DNA of 64,000 nucleotides, from NCBI GenBank assembly GCA_015501595.1, contig JADNRX010000215.1, positions 1 through 64,000 of the forward strand. The letters run 5' to 3'. This document shows, piece after piece, positions 36,299-47,032 of this stretch (position 1 is the first letter of the stretch; every line of letters starts with the position of its first letter). The notes beneath the pieces are model-generated. The model ran no database searches and had not been told where the DNA came from. It worked only from the letters and a program-made list of their open reading frames with translations. The stretch is from Hymenopellis radicata (lineage: Eukaryota > Basidiomycota > Agaricomycetes > Agaricales > Physalacriaceae). The position numbers and the translations under genes were made by a program.

Positions 36299-37293
36299 GG
36301 TGATGAGTTCAGAGCGGCGGTGAGCTTTTGCGTCGAGAAACCCCCGCTTTTATAGGTCGCGTCTACACATGATGGTGCATATTCTGAGGTCCGTCCGTCC
36401 GTCTAGCTTGCAACCGTGAGCATCACTTGGAGTAGTAGTGCATGACGAATATCTGAGAACTATCCGAATGCAGAAACACCGAGCCCTGTTGAGGGGATAT
36501 GGAGCTTCGAATAGGGCACAGGTACCTCTCAAGACACCGTGATTTCGAGTGAAGAGGATAGCCCGTTAACTTCGTGGATTTGTTAAGATCAGAGAATCAA
36601 CGGAATTTGGACCTGCGAGAGCAAGATACCGGAGAACTGACGCCACGAGCTAGCGGTACCGACCGATTGAGGTAGTCATGCGAGATACAAGTCTCGGCCT
36701 TCATTTCCGGTGAGGTGGATCGTTGAAGGAGGAGAAGAATTGGGATGCTCGTGTTGACGCTGTAGCCAAGCAAGGACATACATTCTTCTTGTTCTGCCAC
36801 GGTGTAGCGGATTCAGATGCTCCGAGACCAGCTAGCGAGAGCCCTCTGTCCAGCCTTGTGCACAGTCGGCATACCTTGGACTCCATACCCTTCGTATCTG
36901 ACCAGTTTCTTCATAGGCCTCGGACTTTGCGTCAACAGTGGCATTGGCGCTAGATGCGACTCTTGACAGTAGCGTGTAGTAGCTCTTCTCGCGTCAATGG
37001 CTCTCTTGCTTGTCTGGGACAGGTATGAGTGGCCCATATTCTCTCGCTGACGCTCAGTGAACGTCTGCTTCTGCGTCACATGATGGCGTTTCTACTGTAC
37101 CCGACAAAGGCCTTTGTTCCAAATCAGGGTCGAAGAGATATCTCGTCTTACGGAACCGTGGTCTGCAGTCTCTTCTTGATTCCCATGCTCGATGTATGTG
37201 GTCACATATATCTATAACAAGCTTATCTCCTCTTCTAACGGGACATCAAGTAGCCGTTCTTCTGGTGAATTTGAAGACCAAGGAGTTGTCGCC
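36299..37293. other. No confident gene
   Basis: This is the interval between the LPMO-like gene (-) and the SNF2 gene (+), and it should hold both promoters. Short frames on both strands carry no recognised domain. Confidence 0.35.
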
Positions 37294-39635
37294 ATGCCGC
37301 GGCCTGCGCAACCCAAGGCTGATAGTAGACGCGATTCATCGAGTAGGATGAGTAGGATGACAGGTGGGGCAGCCTAGCCCACATTCTGAACCAGGCTCAT
37401 CTTTATTGCAGAGAAACATGAAAGAAATCAGTTCTCAAAGTCCTTATCATCGACTTCGGCCTATGGGGACCTTCCAGTACCAGCACCACTGCCACCGAAG
37501 GAAAAATATTCTTCGCATCCTCGGCCGGCCATTTCATTTCCTCCTCCAGATTCACCAGAGTGGCTTTCTTCCCCATCAGTCCTCTTCAAAGGAAAACACA
37601 CGGACAATCATCCTCTGGATTGTATAGACCACCTTCTCCCGTATCTCCTAGTCCCACATCGCGCCGTTCTAGTAGCAGTGCATCGGCCCCCCGCCCACCA
37701 GTGAAGAACTCTCCACGAGAAGATACACGCAGATCCGGAATCACACCACTAAACGAGTACTTTCCCACACCGCCAGCATCGTTCAATGCGGGTTCCGCTG
37801 TGCCGTCTACACCGAAGCGCCGACAGCCCGTCAACCCCGCTTCCTTTTATCCAACGCCACCCCCGGAGCCAGTCAGGCAGCCCGCCACAAGTCGTGTCTC
37901 AGGCTCGGTCGTTTCACCGAGCATTCCTCGCCAGGCACCGTCTTACAGTCCACCATCCGAACCAGCGAAGAGAAGCAGTCGCAAGTCTGCCGCTGCCTCT
38001 TCCGTTGCACCTGGTTCGGTTCCAGTACCCGCTGAATGGAGTGCAGAGCGGCCTGGTTGGGAGCATGAGATTCCTTCAGACTGGAAGTTGAAACCGCATC
38101 AGGAATGTAGTCGTACGTGGATGGAGAGGATGGAGGCCAACGTTAAGTACAAGGGTGGGATTATTGCTGATGATATGGGGTACGCGCGCCTGCTTCTAAG
38201 TATCAAGGACGCTATTCATCGTCGCTTTTTGCACAGGTTTGGCAAGACTATCCCGATGGTGGTAAGGGTTTTGGATGACATGGCTCTCAATGGGCGAGTT
38301 GGACCAACGCTGTACGTCTGTCTAGTTTTCATCCGCCCGATTGACTTGCTGAATTGATGCTGGGTACTAGCATCGTTTGTCCGACAGGCCTTTTAACGCA
38401 CTGGCAGCTGGAAATAGCAAAGGTGGATCCGAATAAAACGGCATCGCGAGTATATAAGTGTCATGGTTCCAACCGTAACAAAAGTGAGCTCCTCAACACT
38501 ATTTCTGGTCGATACGTACCCACGTGTGTGTAGATGCGTCATTCCTCCAAGCTCAAGACATCGTCATCACAACGTACGGCATCGTGAGCAGCGACTTCTC
38601 GCCAATGGGCGTGAACAACAAGGGAGTGTGGAGGATCAACCCCGAGAGCGCCCCCCAAGGTCTCTTGGCAGTTGAATGGAGGCGCGTTATTTTAGGTATG
38701 GGACTGGAATTATCGCCGAGTGTTGTTTCCGAGATTAATAGTCTTGGTCAGATGAATCTCACCTGATTCACAGCACAGGTATCAAGCGCGCCATGGCATG
38801 CCGTGCCTTGAAGAGCCAGTGCCGCTGGTGCATGACGGGCACACCAATGTAAGCTTGTTCATGACGGTGCGCGGCGCGATTGATGCCATGTTCCTCTAGT
38901 CAAAATAAAGTCGCCGATTTGTACTCGCTCTTCGATTTCCTGCGTATTACGCATCTTGCACCTGCACTCGTCTTTCCCAGAGGGAAACGCGAGATAACAA
39001 TGTCATCGTCACAAATCGCAGAGCTCCATGTATGTGCCATTTTACTGTTCCTCCATAGTTTACGCCTTACATTCTTTGTAGGCTTTTTTGGAACAGACGA
39101 TGCTCAGGCGCACGAAGAAGGACAAGTACAATTGGGTTGGCACACTTAAGCCGCCTCTTCGCCATAAAGTTGAATGTGAATTCAGCGAAAGGGAACAACG
39201 ATTCTATGGGGTGGTGGCGACTGGTGGAAACTTTATGGTTTGCGGGGAATATGTTCCTGCTTCCAAGAATGCTCTCGCCCGCTACACTCGCATGCGCCAA
39301 GCGTGTCTTCATCCCCAACTCGTCTATCAGAATGTAACCTCGGAGCAAACAGAACACTTCGATGAAGAGGAGACGAAGATTGATCTCGGCGATCCGACAC
39401 AAAGCGAGTTGGATGAAATGGTGGATGAGCCGTATGTTCTTCGTGCTGTTCATGTCACTCGTCTGATTCTGTCCTTAGGTCGGATACCCCGCCGGCAGTG
39501 GAGCAGCTCGACGTCTCTCGTGTTGGCGTCTCGACAAAGATGGGGAAGCTGCTTAAGATCCTTGGAGAGGTTAAGCAACGTCCGGGCTTGGAGAAGACTG
39601 TTGTCATTTCACAGTTCACGTCCTATCTCGCAGCT
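37294..39635 (+). pseudogene. SNF2-family ATPase, 5' part, truncated by inversion
   Basis: Chromatin/DNA-translocase ATPase of the Rad5/Rad16/TTF2-like branch. After a long Ser/Pro-rich N-terminus, motifs appear exon by exon: GGIIADDMGFGKTI (Walker A, spliced near 38180), LIVCPTGLLTHWQLEIAKVD, DIVITTYGIVSSDF, the DESH box in VILDESHLIHSTG (spliced near 38695-38750), CRWCMTGTPIQNKVADLYSL, EQTMLRRTKKDKYNW and the second-lobe start KMGKLLKILGEV, then TVVISQFTSYL. No RING finger lies between the lobes. At about 39635 the frame leaves SNF2 and enters a gypsy chromodomain, so motifs V and VI are missing here. A frame change near 37590-37610 in the disordered region is unexplained. The start at 37294 is tentative. 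Confidence 0.85.
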
Positions 39636-39889
39636 ACAAAGTCAAATGGCTTGGTTATCCTGACTCCAAGAACACCTGGGAGCCGGCCTCCAACTTCTCC
39701 ACACACGCGAAGGAGCAGATTTATGAATTCCACCGAAACAACCTGACCGCCTATCGCGCCCCCGCTCCTCGTACACGTGCTCTCTTCGGCATCACCATGG
39801 GGGATATTTGGCGTGCTACTCCTGTGCTCCAGGCGCAAGCACAGCCTAAAGAGGGGGTATTGTCACGAATCGCCTTCCTCGTGACCTAG
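39636..39889 (+). pseudogene. Ty3/gypsy chromovirus 3' end (chromodomain) joined to SNF2
   Basis: The frame immediately after the SNF2 break reads YKVKWLGYPDSKNTWEPASN, the core of the C-terminal chromodomain of fungal Ty3/gypsy integrases, then a tail running to a stop at 39887-39889. The domain targets insertion to chromatin marks. The preceding part of the integrase is absent here but lies on the opposite strand at 45.41-46.82 kb and 60.38-60.77 kb. A purine-rich tract (aaagaggggg, about 39848-39857) precedes the likely LTR, as expected for a polypurine primer. Confidence 0.85.
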
Positions 39890-40627
39890 CGCCCCTTCCT
39901 TTTTCACTAATAAGGGCGCGCTAGAGTCTCCGGGCCACTCCATTATCACACTCCAGTGTTATCATGCTCTAACATCGTCATGTGTCAAGCGGTCCGGGTC
40001 CCGGTCCGGAAGTGCCGAGATGCCGGTTAGTGAGTCGTCTGGATTTTGGCCCATGGGCCAAAATCTATCCACTGCTAAGTCATGTGACCACCTCATGACT
40101 CCAGATGATCTGATTGGTATTCCCACTGTCTATTGTTCCATCCTAGGTCTTTCCATTGTTCGTACAGCCACAGACTCTATATACATACTGTAGCGTTTCA
40201 ACCGTATATTCTCATATCGGGTCACGGGGCCTCACGAACTGAACCTATACATATAGCATATCGCGTCACGGAGCCTCTTGGCCAGGCACGAGCATCCAAA
40301 AGTGGAAATTTCAGGTCCCACCTGCGGCGGGCCTGTCCAAATAAGGGAATTTAAGGGTCTGCGAAGCTGTTCGCTGTAAGTTCGAGGCATATCGGGTCAC
40401 AAGCTGCGAACCTAAGGTTGAAACGCTACAGTATACGCAGCCCTTGTAGATAGTTCCCCACTCTGTCCTCCTTTGTCTTCGTACTACACAGTCCCCTCTG
40501 TACTACGTCGAGCTAGCACAGCGTCCTCTACGCTTTATCATCTATCATTCTTATCGCATCTCTATTCTCCCGCTCCTCTAGTCGCAGCCCGAGCGGTCTT
40601 GTGCTCACGTGGTCACTGTTCTTGACA
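39861..40627 (+). repeat. Candidate gypsy LTR, interrupted by a MITE
   Basis: The sequence starts TGTCACGAATCGCC right after the polypurine tract, as fungal gypsy LTRs do. It contains a TATA-like box near 40179 and could end at the CA at 40626-40627. The MITE at 40189-40431 is inserted just past the TATA-like box. The second LTR is not in the window, so the limits are a guess from the TG...CA rule. Confidence 0.45.
40189..40431. mobile_element. MITE copy 1 (243 bp, TA target duplication)
   Basis: The element starts CTGTAGCGTTTCAACC and ends with its inverse, GGTTGAAACGCTACAG, flanked by TA on both sides, which fits the Tc1/mariner-type superfamily. It has no coding capacity. It is clearly related to, but diverged from, copies 2 and 3. 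It sits inside the candidate gypsy LTR. Confidence 0.85.
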
Positions 40628-40637
40628 TAAATAAGTA

Positions 40638-40881
40638 CTGTAGCGTTTCGACCGCAAATTCACATAACGGGTCACGGAGGTCTTTGAAGTGAAGCTATAT
40701 ATACATCATAATGGGTCACGGACCACTTTGGCCAGGCACGAGCCTCCAAATAAGGAAATTTCAGGTCCCACCTATAGCGGGACTGTCCAAATAAGGCAAT
40801 TTAAGGGTCTGTGAAGCTATTCGCTGTAACTTCAGACCATAACGGGTCACAGGCTATGAAGTTACGGTCGAAACGCTACAG
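40638..40881. mobile_element. MITE copy 2 (244 bp, TA target duplication)
   Basis: The terminal inverted repeats begin CTGTAGCGTTTCGACCG and end CGGTCGAAACGCTACAG, with TA on each side. By eye it is the exact reverse complement of copy 3 at 48728-48971, so both arose recently from the same source. It lies just outside the candidate LTR, within the inverted segment. Confidence 0.9.
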
Positions 40882-41024
40882 TATTTAGACCAGGAAATAC
40901 AGAACATAAAATAAAGGAAACTATGTGATCCCACTAGCAGGATGGATAAATAAGAGAAAACATAGAACACAAAATAAAGGAAACCTTAAATACTGAAACT
41001 TTGAGCACACTTTGAGCTGTCACT

Positions 41025-42545
41025 TCAAACCACCTCCGCTCCTTCATGTTTCTTAACCTGAATCTCCAACTCACTCATATGAACTTTCTCGAACTCTCCA
41101 CTATGGCCTTCCAACGCCTCCACTCCTTCTCGCTTCTCAACCTGAATCTCCAAATCCATATAAATCTCAGATGAGGCTCCAGTGTGACCCACAAACATCT
41201 TCACTCCTTCCCGCTGCCCAACCTGAATCTCTGATCCTACATAATTCCCATGAATCTCGAGCTCAGGCTCTCCAGCAAGACCTGTCACTCCTTCGTCACC
41301 AACACCCAAGTTCCCTTCTCCTACAAGAGAACCCGTGGCATCTTCAGCTTGACCAGCAGTATCAAGTGTTGATGTGATATTCTGTGCAGGGTGGACACTG
41401 CCAAATTGAATGCTCTCTTCAAGACCGCATATAGTGGAACCCATAGATGGAAGGGAAGAATGTGTCCAGGAGTCATTGGGACGTGCTCCACCAGACATGA
41501 CACGTTGAATAATCATAGTAGGTGCAAGTGCCTAAGTATCATGTTGTTAGTATAAGTTCTTAGAAATATAAAGGTAGAGACTCACAGTGACAGCATTAAG
41601 CAGTCCATATGCATAGTCAGATGTAAAGCTCCAGTATGGCAGGTAGAAATCCCTGACATCTAATACAAGATAGACAATATATGTTGCTGAATATAGAAAA
41701 GCAGATTCAACCAGAATCTCCAGAAGGCCATGATATGTTCGAGCAATCCTGAGTCCGCCAAAGGAGAGAATCCGAAAAATGATAAGGAAGGTGGTAAGAA
41801 CATTAGTGAATGCTGTGACAGAGTAGTACACAATTTGCCAGTTTATCTGATTGAGAGAAGTAGGTGTGGATGGATCAACAATATATGAGAAAACCATATT
41901 CAAAATGTGGCTTACTATCAGTTGAATCAGTAAGCTACTTTGATATATTAGATGCAGTACTCACACAATCCACAGAGCACACAAAGCAACGGAAAACCAG
42001 CAATTAAATAGTTCCGATTATAGAGCTCCCAACATCTCCAAATCTATGAATTTGTCAGCATAATATTATAGAAAAAATTATTTCATACATTAATAAGCTC
42101 TGCAAGAATTGCATTAAATGCAATTGCTGTATTAGCAAATACATTCAGAACTAGTCGTTTCTTTGACCATTCATCTCTGTCATCCATAACATAGCCTAGC
42201 ACAGAGTTCTGTGACTGTCCATAGGTGACATAGGTGGAAACTAGGCCATTCCAAGATATTCCCACGTATACAGTTGTCAGTGCCCATATGACACAAATGA
42301 TAATAGTCAATGCAATTCGTTGTGAAGGCCATTTATCAGCACTACTACGAGCACCTGCATAAAGCAATGAGCTAGAGATCATAATGAAAATGTGAATATA
42401 TACCTATCTGATGTATAGTAGAAACAAAGACCATGGTGTAGAGGCCATAGGTAAAGATTTCAATAATATGCTGGTTGAGGTTGACAGTAATTCTCTGAAT
42501 GACCTCAGCATCTGACAGGCCAAAGTGTTGTGCAACAGAGGACAT
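41025..42545 (-). CDS. Uncharacterised multi-pass membrane protein with C-terminal repeats
   Basis: The start is MSSVAQHFGLSDAEVIQRI at 42545. Successive exons carry hydrophobic helices: FTYGLYTMVFVSTIHQI, IALTIIICVIWALTTVYVGI, LVLNVFANTAIAFNAIL, VYYSVTAFTNVLTTFLIIF, ESAFLYSATYIVYLVLDV and AYGLLNAVTVSLYLYI. The layout of about seven helices is common in large unnamed Agaricomycete receptor-like families. The cytosolic tail (41025-41516) contains three imperfect units of the form EIQV.(K/R).EGVE separated by GH.G-containing spacers. The gene lies wholly within the inverted segment 39.64-45.41 kb, so its orientation relative to its neighbours was reversed. Splicing was read by eye, and its role is unknown. 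Confidence 0.6.
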
Positions 42546-44933
42546 GATAGTCGAGGGATTGATGAGGAGGTAGTGAATGAATATCTGTAAGTACTTCTCA
42601 GTCTTTATATCCTTCTCTATGCATCACATTGATCTTAAGAAGACGAGGACACTGGTGCACAGTCAAGACAGCTTTTGTTCATCATCACATTGCACTGTAA
42701 GTAGAGTTCTTCGACCCGGAACACAGTATGATACATGGAAATTGTACTGTAGTACATCACTCACGGAAGTCAAAGATGGAGACAGTGGTCCTAGACAGCA
42801 TTCGCCAGTCCGCGATTATCCTCTCGTGATTGTTACGCCCCCAGACAGAAGCTGTGATATCGCTGCTTGCAGGGAACAACTGTTCGGTAAATCTGTCTCA
42901 ACCGACGACAGTTCCGCGCGTCCGTGGATCCAGGCGCAAATCCATCGCAAATCCGTCACGGTTGCACAGCGAGACTTCGAACTACACCTCAAGTGCGATC
43001 CCGGACAAACTCGGTGAAGTAGAACCGCAAACAATTGTTGGGAGACGGAACACAGAGAGGAGAACATCAAGTTGCACTGTCGCGCTCTATATTGGGACTT
43101 GGAACATGGACTATTGCTGCTGAGAAACACCTCCGTGGTTCGAATTTGGACCGACATTCCATCCTTGAAAGTCGTCGTCACGTTCCTTCGGAGAGTCGAG
43201 AAAACCGTTGGAATTCCGACAAGGAAAGCTGTACTAGGACAACACTGTTATAATCAGTAAACCCGGAGACCTCACCTCAGTGCGGAACGGCGTAGTGAAA
43301 CCAGCAGATACTGTAGACGCGTCCATTATAGACCTCCGAGACTTTCCAGAGTTCCCCTGTTCAGTGGTGATGAAAGCCGTCATACAGTACTACTCAACGA
43401 CACATTATGAAAGGGTGATACTGATTCCAAGGACGTCGGGGGTGTTAGTCGTCATCGTCACCCGTCGTCAAATCGCTTGGTCCGAGGCGAGCGTTTCCAA
43501 ATGCGCATGGATAATCGAAGGAAGCGAGATCTGAAAGCGAATTTAGGTGTTGCATGGGATATTCGAACGTTCGACACCTACTCGATTCAACCAACGATGA
43601 ATAATCCGGCGATGAAAACAAGTGATCCCAAGGTTGCCAGAGCGCGTGCTGCAAGCATGGTGGGTTTGTTACCGCCGCTGTCGGTACAAGAGACGAATAT
43701 CACTGCACTTCCAGGTGAAATTTGGGTACATCTTCCATTGAATGAGTTCCTTAATTTCCTGAATAACAGCTGTAGCGCACCTATGCCTAGTCGTGGCCGC
43801 CGTCAAATTTCCCGACAATTATTCGAAACCCATCGACGCATCCGCCGGAATGAACGAAGGCGAAAACGAATGCAGTTCAAGTGGCAGATGTGCCGTCGTC
43901 TTGTGGTGGTGAGAGGATAACCTTGAATGGCTTACACAGCCACTCGCTCATCAACGCTCATCCTACTTTACTCCCACCACGACGTCTCCCCCGATGAAAC
44001 CAACACCGGCCGCTACCCAGACACAGACACGCAGGGAAACCGCCCAGACGGCGCGTAAAGGACGCACCAACATGTTGCTGTCGACAAGCGCAGGAATTAA
44101 GCAACAACGTGTTGGTTTCCGTCGTCGACAAGCGCTGGATTTGCCGTCGATGTCCTAGTCGCTATCGGCTACCCAAATTGAAATCGCCGGTCGCATCTCT
44201 CTCCTCTAGGCCAACGGCATCGATGAGGAGAAATCGGGTCGAATATGGGGTCAAGCACGAGGTGAGCAATCACTAGATATGTATATAACCCAGATTTCTT
44301 ACCTGCGCGCTTCAGCGTCTTCCAAGTTCCTCCATGGGGCCACTTGTGCAGTACCTGGACTTGATTTTCCGCTAGCAATCGACGACAATCACCCGTCCAA
44401 GACGCGCTACCCGAAGCCCGCGCGCGCGAATAGTTCACTACACGACGAAGGGATATAGTCGACTATGCAGTGCCGCCGATATCGCACTCAAGTACCAGCC
44501 TCGTGATTCGTCTTCGAGGGTAGCGGCGAAGAGCGGCGACGGGTTCGCGAGGTCAGGCAGTCAGATGTTTTCGAGACAGGAAATGTCCGCCTTGTGGGTG
44601 AATATTCTCAAGCCTTCTTTATGGTCTCTAACGATCTACGTCTCCCAGAGGTAGACCCTACTGTCATAAAGGAGTCCAATTCCAGGCTCTAACCGAGTTC
44701 GAGCATTCTTTCCGCCAATGCCGGCCTTGCATGGACGATTTCTCGCTGCGCGAAAGTGCCCTGCCTCCCGTACATGTACAAGGCTCCCGGTCTCCATCAC
44801 CGTACCTCTGATCCCGCATTCCTAGCACACATCAAAGTGTTACATAGAAGTACACGCTATACAGTAAAAGTCGTACAACAGGTCCCCGGAGAGGAAATAA
44901 TAGTACAAGTTCCATATATGCGCCAGCACGCTG
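42546..44933. other. No confident gene in the inverted segment
   Basis: The longest frame (43477-43920, +) has a basic C-terminal end (RRIRRNERRRKRMQFKWQ) but no known domain. The part before 44934 is the 3' flank of the SNF2 tail gene. No transposon end was recognised here. Confidence 0.35.
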
Positions 44934-45407
44934 TCAATAAGATAGGATCGGTTGTCCCCATAACTCAGATAGCAGTTTCTGCGCCAACACCTCCGACGCG
45001 CTCAACACTCGATCCGCGATTTCCTGTTTCTTCCTCTGCATCTGTACGAGAGTTAGCCGAACAATGCGGAAAGAAAACCAACACACCTCCAAGATCTTAT
45101 CCTCGATAGTACCCGGAATGATGACCTTGTAAATGTGAACAGTCTTGTCCTGCCCGATGCGATGAACGCGGTTGACGGCTTGCTCCTGTGCGAGTCCCCG
45201 ATGAGTACGTCTGGAGTATATGAAGATGCGATGCGCACCTCGACAGCGGGATTAAACCACGGATCCATGATGATCACATTGTTGCAAGCTGCGAGATTGA
45301 GACCTGTGTATTGGTGTTACTATGATAGTGTTCTTGCCAACCAAGATGACCGATGTACCTGTCCCACCCGCCTTCAACGATACTAGCATCACCGTATTAA
45401 AGATGGG
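44934..45407 (-). pseudogene. SNF2-family ATPase, 3' part, separated from its 5' part by inversion
   Basis: Four exons on the minus strand encode helicase motifs V and VI and the C-terminus: [12 protein letters not shown] (exon 45359-45407), GLNLAACNNVIIMDPWFNPAVE (45239-45303, given here only as a motif), EQAVNRVHRIGQDKTVHIYK then GTIEDKILE (45087-45185) and MQRKKQEIADRVLSASEVL to the stop (44934-45041). The introns of 55, 53 and 45 bp have GT-AG borders and keep the frame. The piece has no start of its own. Upstream on the same strand the sequence changes abruptly to a gypsy integrase tail. It supplies just what the gene at 37294 lacks, except for a stretch of a few dozen residues between SQFTSYL and [10 protein letters not shown]. 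Confidence 0.85.
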
Positions 45408-45552
45408 AGGGGAGGCCCGTGGGCATCGGTCTCGACCCAGGGGATAAGAAGGGAGGCGTGGAATACGTTGTGAATCTGCCATTTATTCAGCAGTTTGAGG
45501 CGGAAGTTTACTGTTCCGAGGACTTCAGTGATTTCGAATGGCCCATAGCGTT
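45408..45552 (-). pseudogene. Ty3/gypsy integrase C-terminal piece
   Basis: The minus-strand frame reads [20 protein letters not shown] then [13 protein letters not shown] and [11 protein letters not shown], the conserved stretch of chromoviral integrases just before the chromodomain. It is followed at once by the SNF2 tail. Its upstream continuation, across the hAT-like insertion, is at 46632-46824. The 8 bp at 45545-45552 (ATAGCGTT) are the left target duplication of that insertion. Confidence 0.85.
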
Positions 45553-46631
45553 TAGAGACCTCAACGAGTCAGCGGATCACGCGGATATATCTATACTCGA
45601 TCCGCTCGGGCATCTCGGAGATCCGATCCGTATGATCCGTAGACCCGTGGCGGGTCGGATCAGTAATGGATCGCGGATCAGGCTCTGGACGCACGAGTAG
45701 CGACGAGTACTCGTGTTGACTCGTCAATATTTAGCTATATATTTAATCTTAATTTACAAATTTTTGCGAAGTTAAACGGGGCCGTGCATCGCCCAAATGA
45801 GCCGTTCGCGTGAATTTCCAGTCAATTCCCACGATCCGGCAAATACCGAGAGGCCGCGTAAGCCTGCGATCAGATGGTTTCTCTCTCATCCTCTTACCAC
45901 CACCACCTACTACGACTACCCAGTGCGCGACGGTCGTCACCACTGCCTCTCTGACGATTGTCAGGGGCCTTTGGGGTATTTCTTTTGGCTTTGGCTCCGT
46001 GCTGGGCCTGCTGCTGTCTTCGCGATGGCAGCACGACTACTGGCGCTGGACGACTACGACAACTTGCATGATTGACGACATTCGGGATCGACGACGACGA
46101 CTTGCGGGACCGGGGATACACAACGACTTGCGGGATTCACGACGATGCGCGGGATGGATGATGGTGCGACGATGATGCGCGGGATGGCACCGATAGATAG
46201 ACGACGTGCAAGGACAAACAACTCAGATGTGGAGGTGAGGATGTATTCAATAGTGAGTTTTTTTATTACTCTACTCTTATCTCCCTTTCCCTGTCACCAC
46301 CACCACCCTCACTACACACCCTCACCACCCACCACCCACCACTTCCTCCTCCACTACCACCACTCCACCCTCAGTCTGCATCATGCACGGCTGAGTGTCC
46401 CCGTGCCATTGCCCGGGGATACTCGTCGCGCATGAATAGATTTGGGTGCGTAGAATACTCGAGTTTACTCGAGTACTCGACCCGCTCGGCGATCTCGGCG
46501 ATCCGATCCGTCTGATCCGTCGATTCGTGGCGGGTCGGATCACATAAGGATCACGGATCAGCACTTTCGGCCACGGGTACTCGCGTGATGGATCGCGGAT
46601 CTGATCCGGATTTGAGTCGTTGAGGTCTCTA
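45553..46631. mobile_element. hAT-like non-autonomous element A (1,079 bp)
   Basis: Terminal inverted repeats TAGAGACCTCAACGA / TCGTTGAGGTCTCTA are flanked by a perfect 8-bp duplication ATAGCGTT (45545-45552 and 46632-46639). The TIR start (TAGNG) and 8-bp duplication are diagnostic of the hAT superfamily. No transposase-like frame is present. Subterminal regions are full of short copies of GGATC and ACTCG motifs in both orientations, typical of transposase-binding clusters. It interrupts the gypsy integrase between codons of KRY and GPFE. Element B at 53057 is a relative in the opposite orientation. Confidence 0.92.
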
Positions 46632-46824
46632 ATAGCGTTTATTCGACAACTTAGCTTTCGGCCTCGTTGTAGCGAGGTTTTTTCCATCCAGCAACACCTT
46701 GTCTCCAACCTTGAACGTCGGATGTTCCAGCAGGTAATTGCCGTGCTGCGTCTTCATAACCTCCGCTGCGCTCTTCAAGCTCGCCTCTACCTCTTCTCGT
46801 AATTCCTTCAACGTCTCTAGGCGG
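46632..46824 (-). pseudogene. Ty3/gypsy integrase middle piece
   Basis: The minus-strand frame RLETLKELREEVEASLKSAA then HPTFKVGDKVLLDGKNL and PKAKLSNKRY is the region between the integrase core and its C-terminal SH3-like part. It continues without loss of frame from TLES at 60384 (across the 13.56-kb insertion) and into GPFEITEV at 45544 (across hAT element A). So one integrase gene has been cut twice by later insertions. Confidence 0.85.
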
Positions 46825-47032
46825 CATCAGCAAGTTCGAAGGCTCGTAAGTTGGCGTAAGCAGCGTAATCGTGTAATGTAGTGTAATCTCAGAGAGCAAA
46901 TATGGTCAACTTATGCCATATTATGCTCCTTCAGCCGTTACGATGCGTTATGCCTTCCAGCCTGACTTACGCCATTCACAAACAGCCGTGCCAGTGTGTT
47001 TCGGCTTGCTATCATTTCCCTCCGACAAGTTA

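Noticed and set aside
41171..41377. Plus-strand frames opposite the seven-helix gene tail
   Set aside because: They are shadows of the repeat-containing minus-strand exon.
43130..43150. tRNA B-box-like GGTTCGAAT
   Set aside because: No A-box or cloverleaf arms could be formed around it.
37294..45407. Two independent SNF2 genes
   Set aside because: Neither piece is complete, they meet at complementary motifs and both are joined to complementary parts of a gypsy element, which one inversion explains better.
45797..46435. Proteins inside hAT-like element A
   Set aside because: Frames are short, overlap on both strands and have no hAT transposase motif; the element is non-autonomous.
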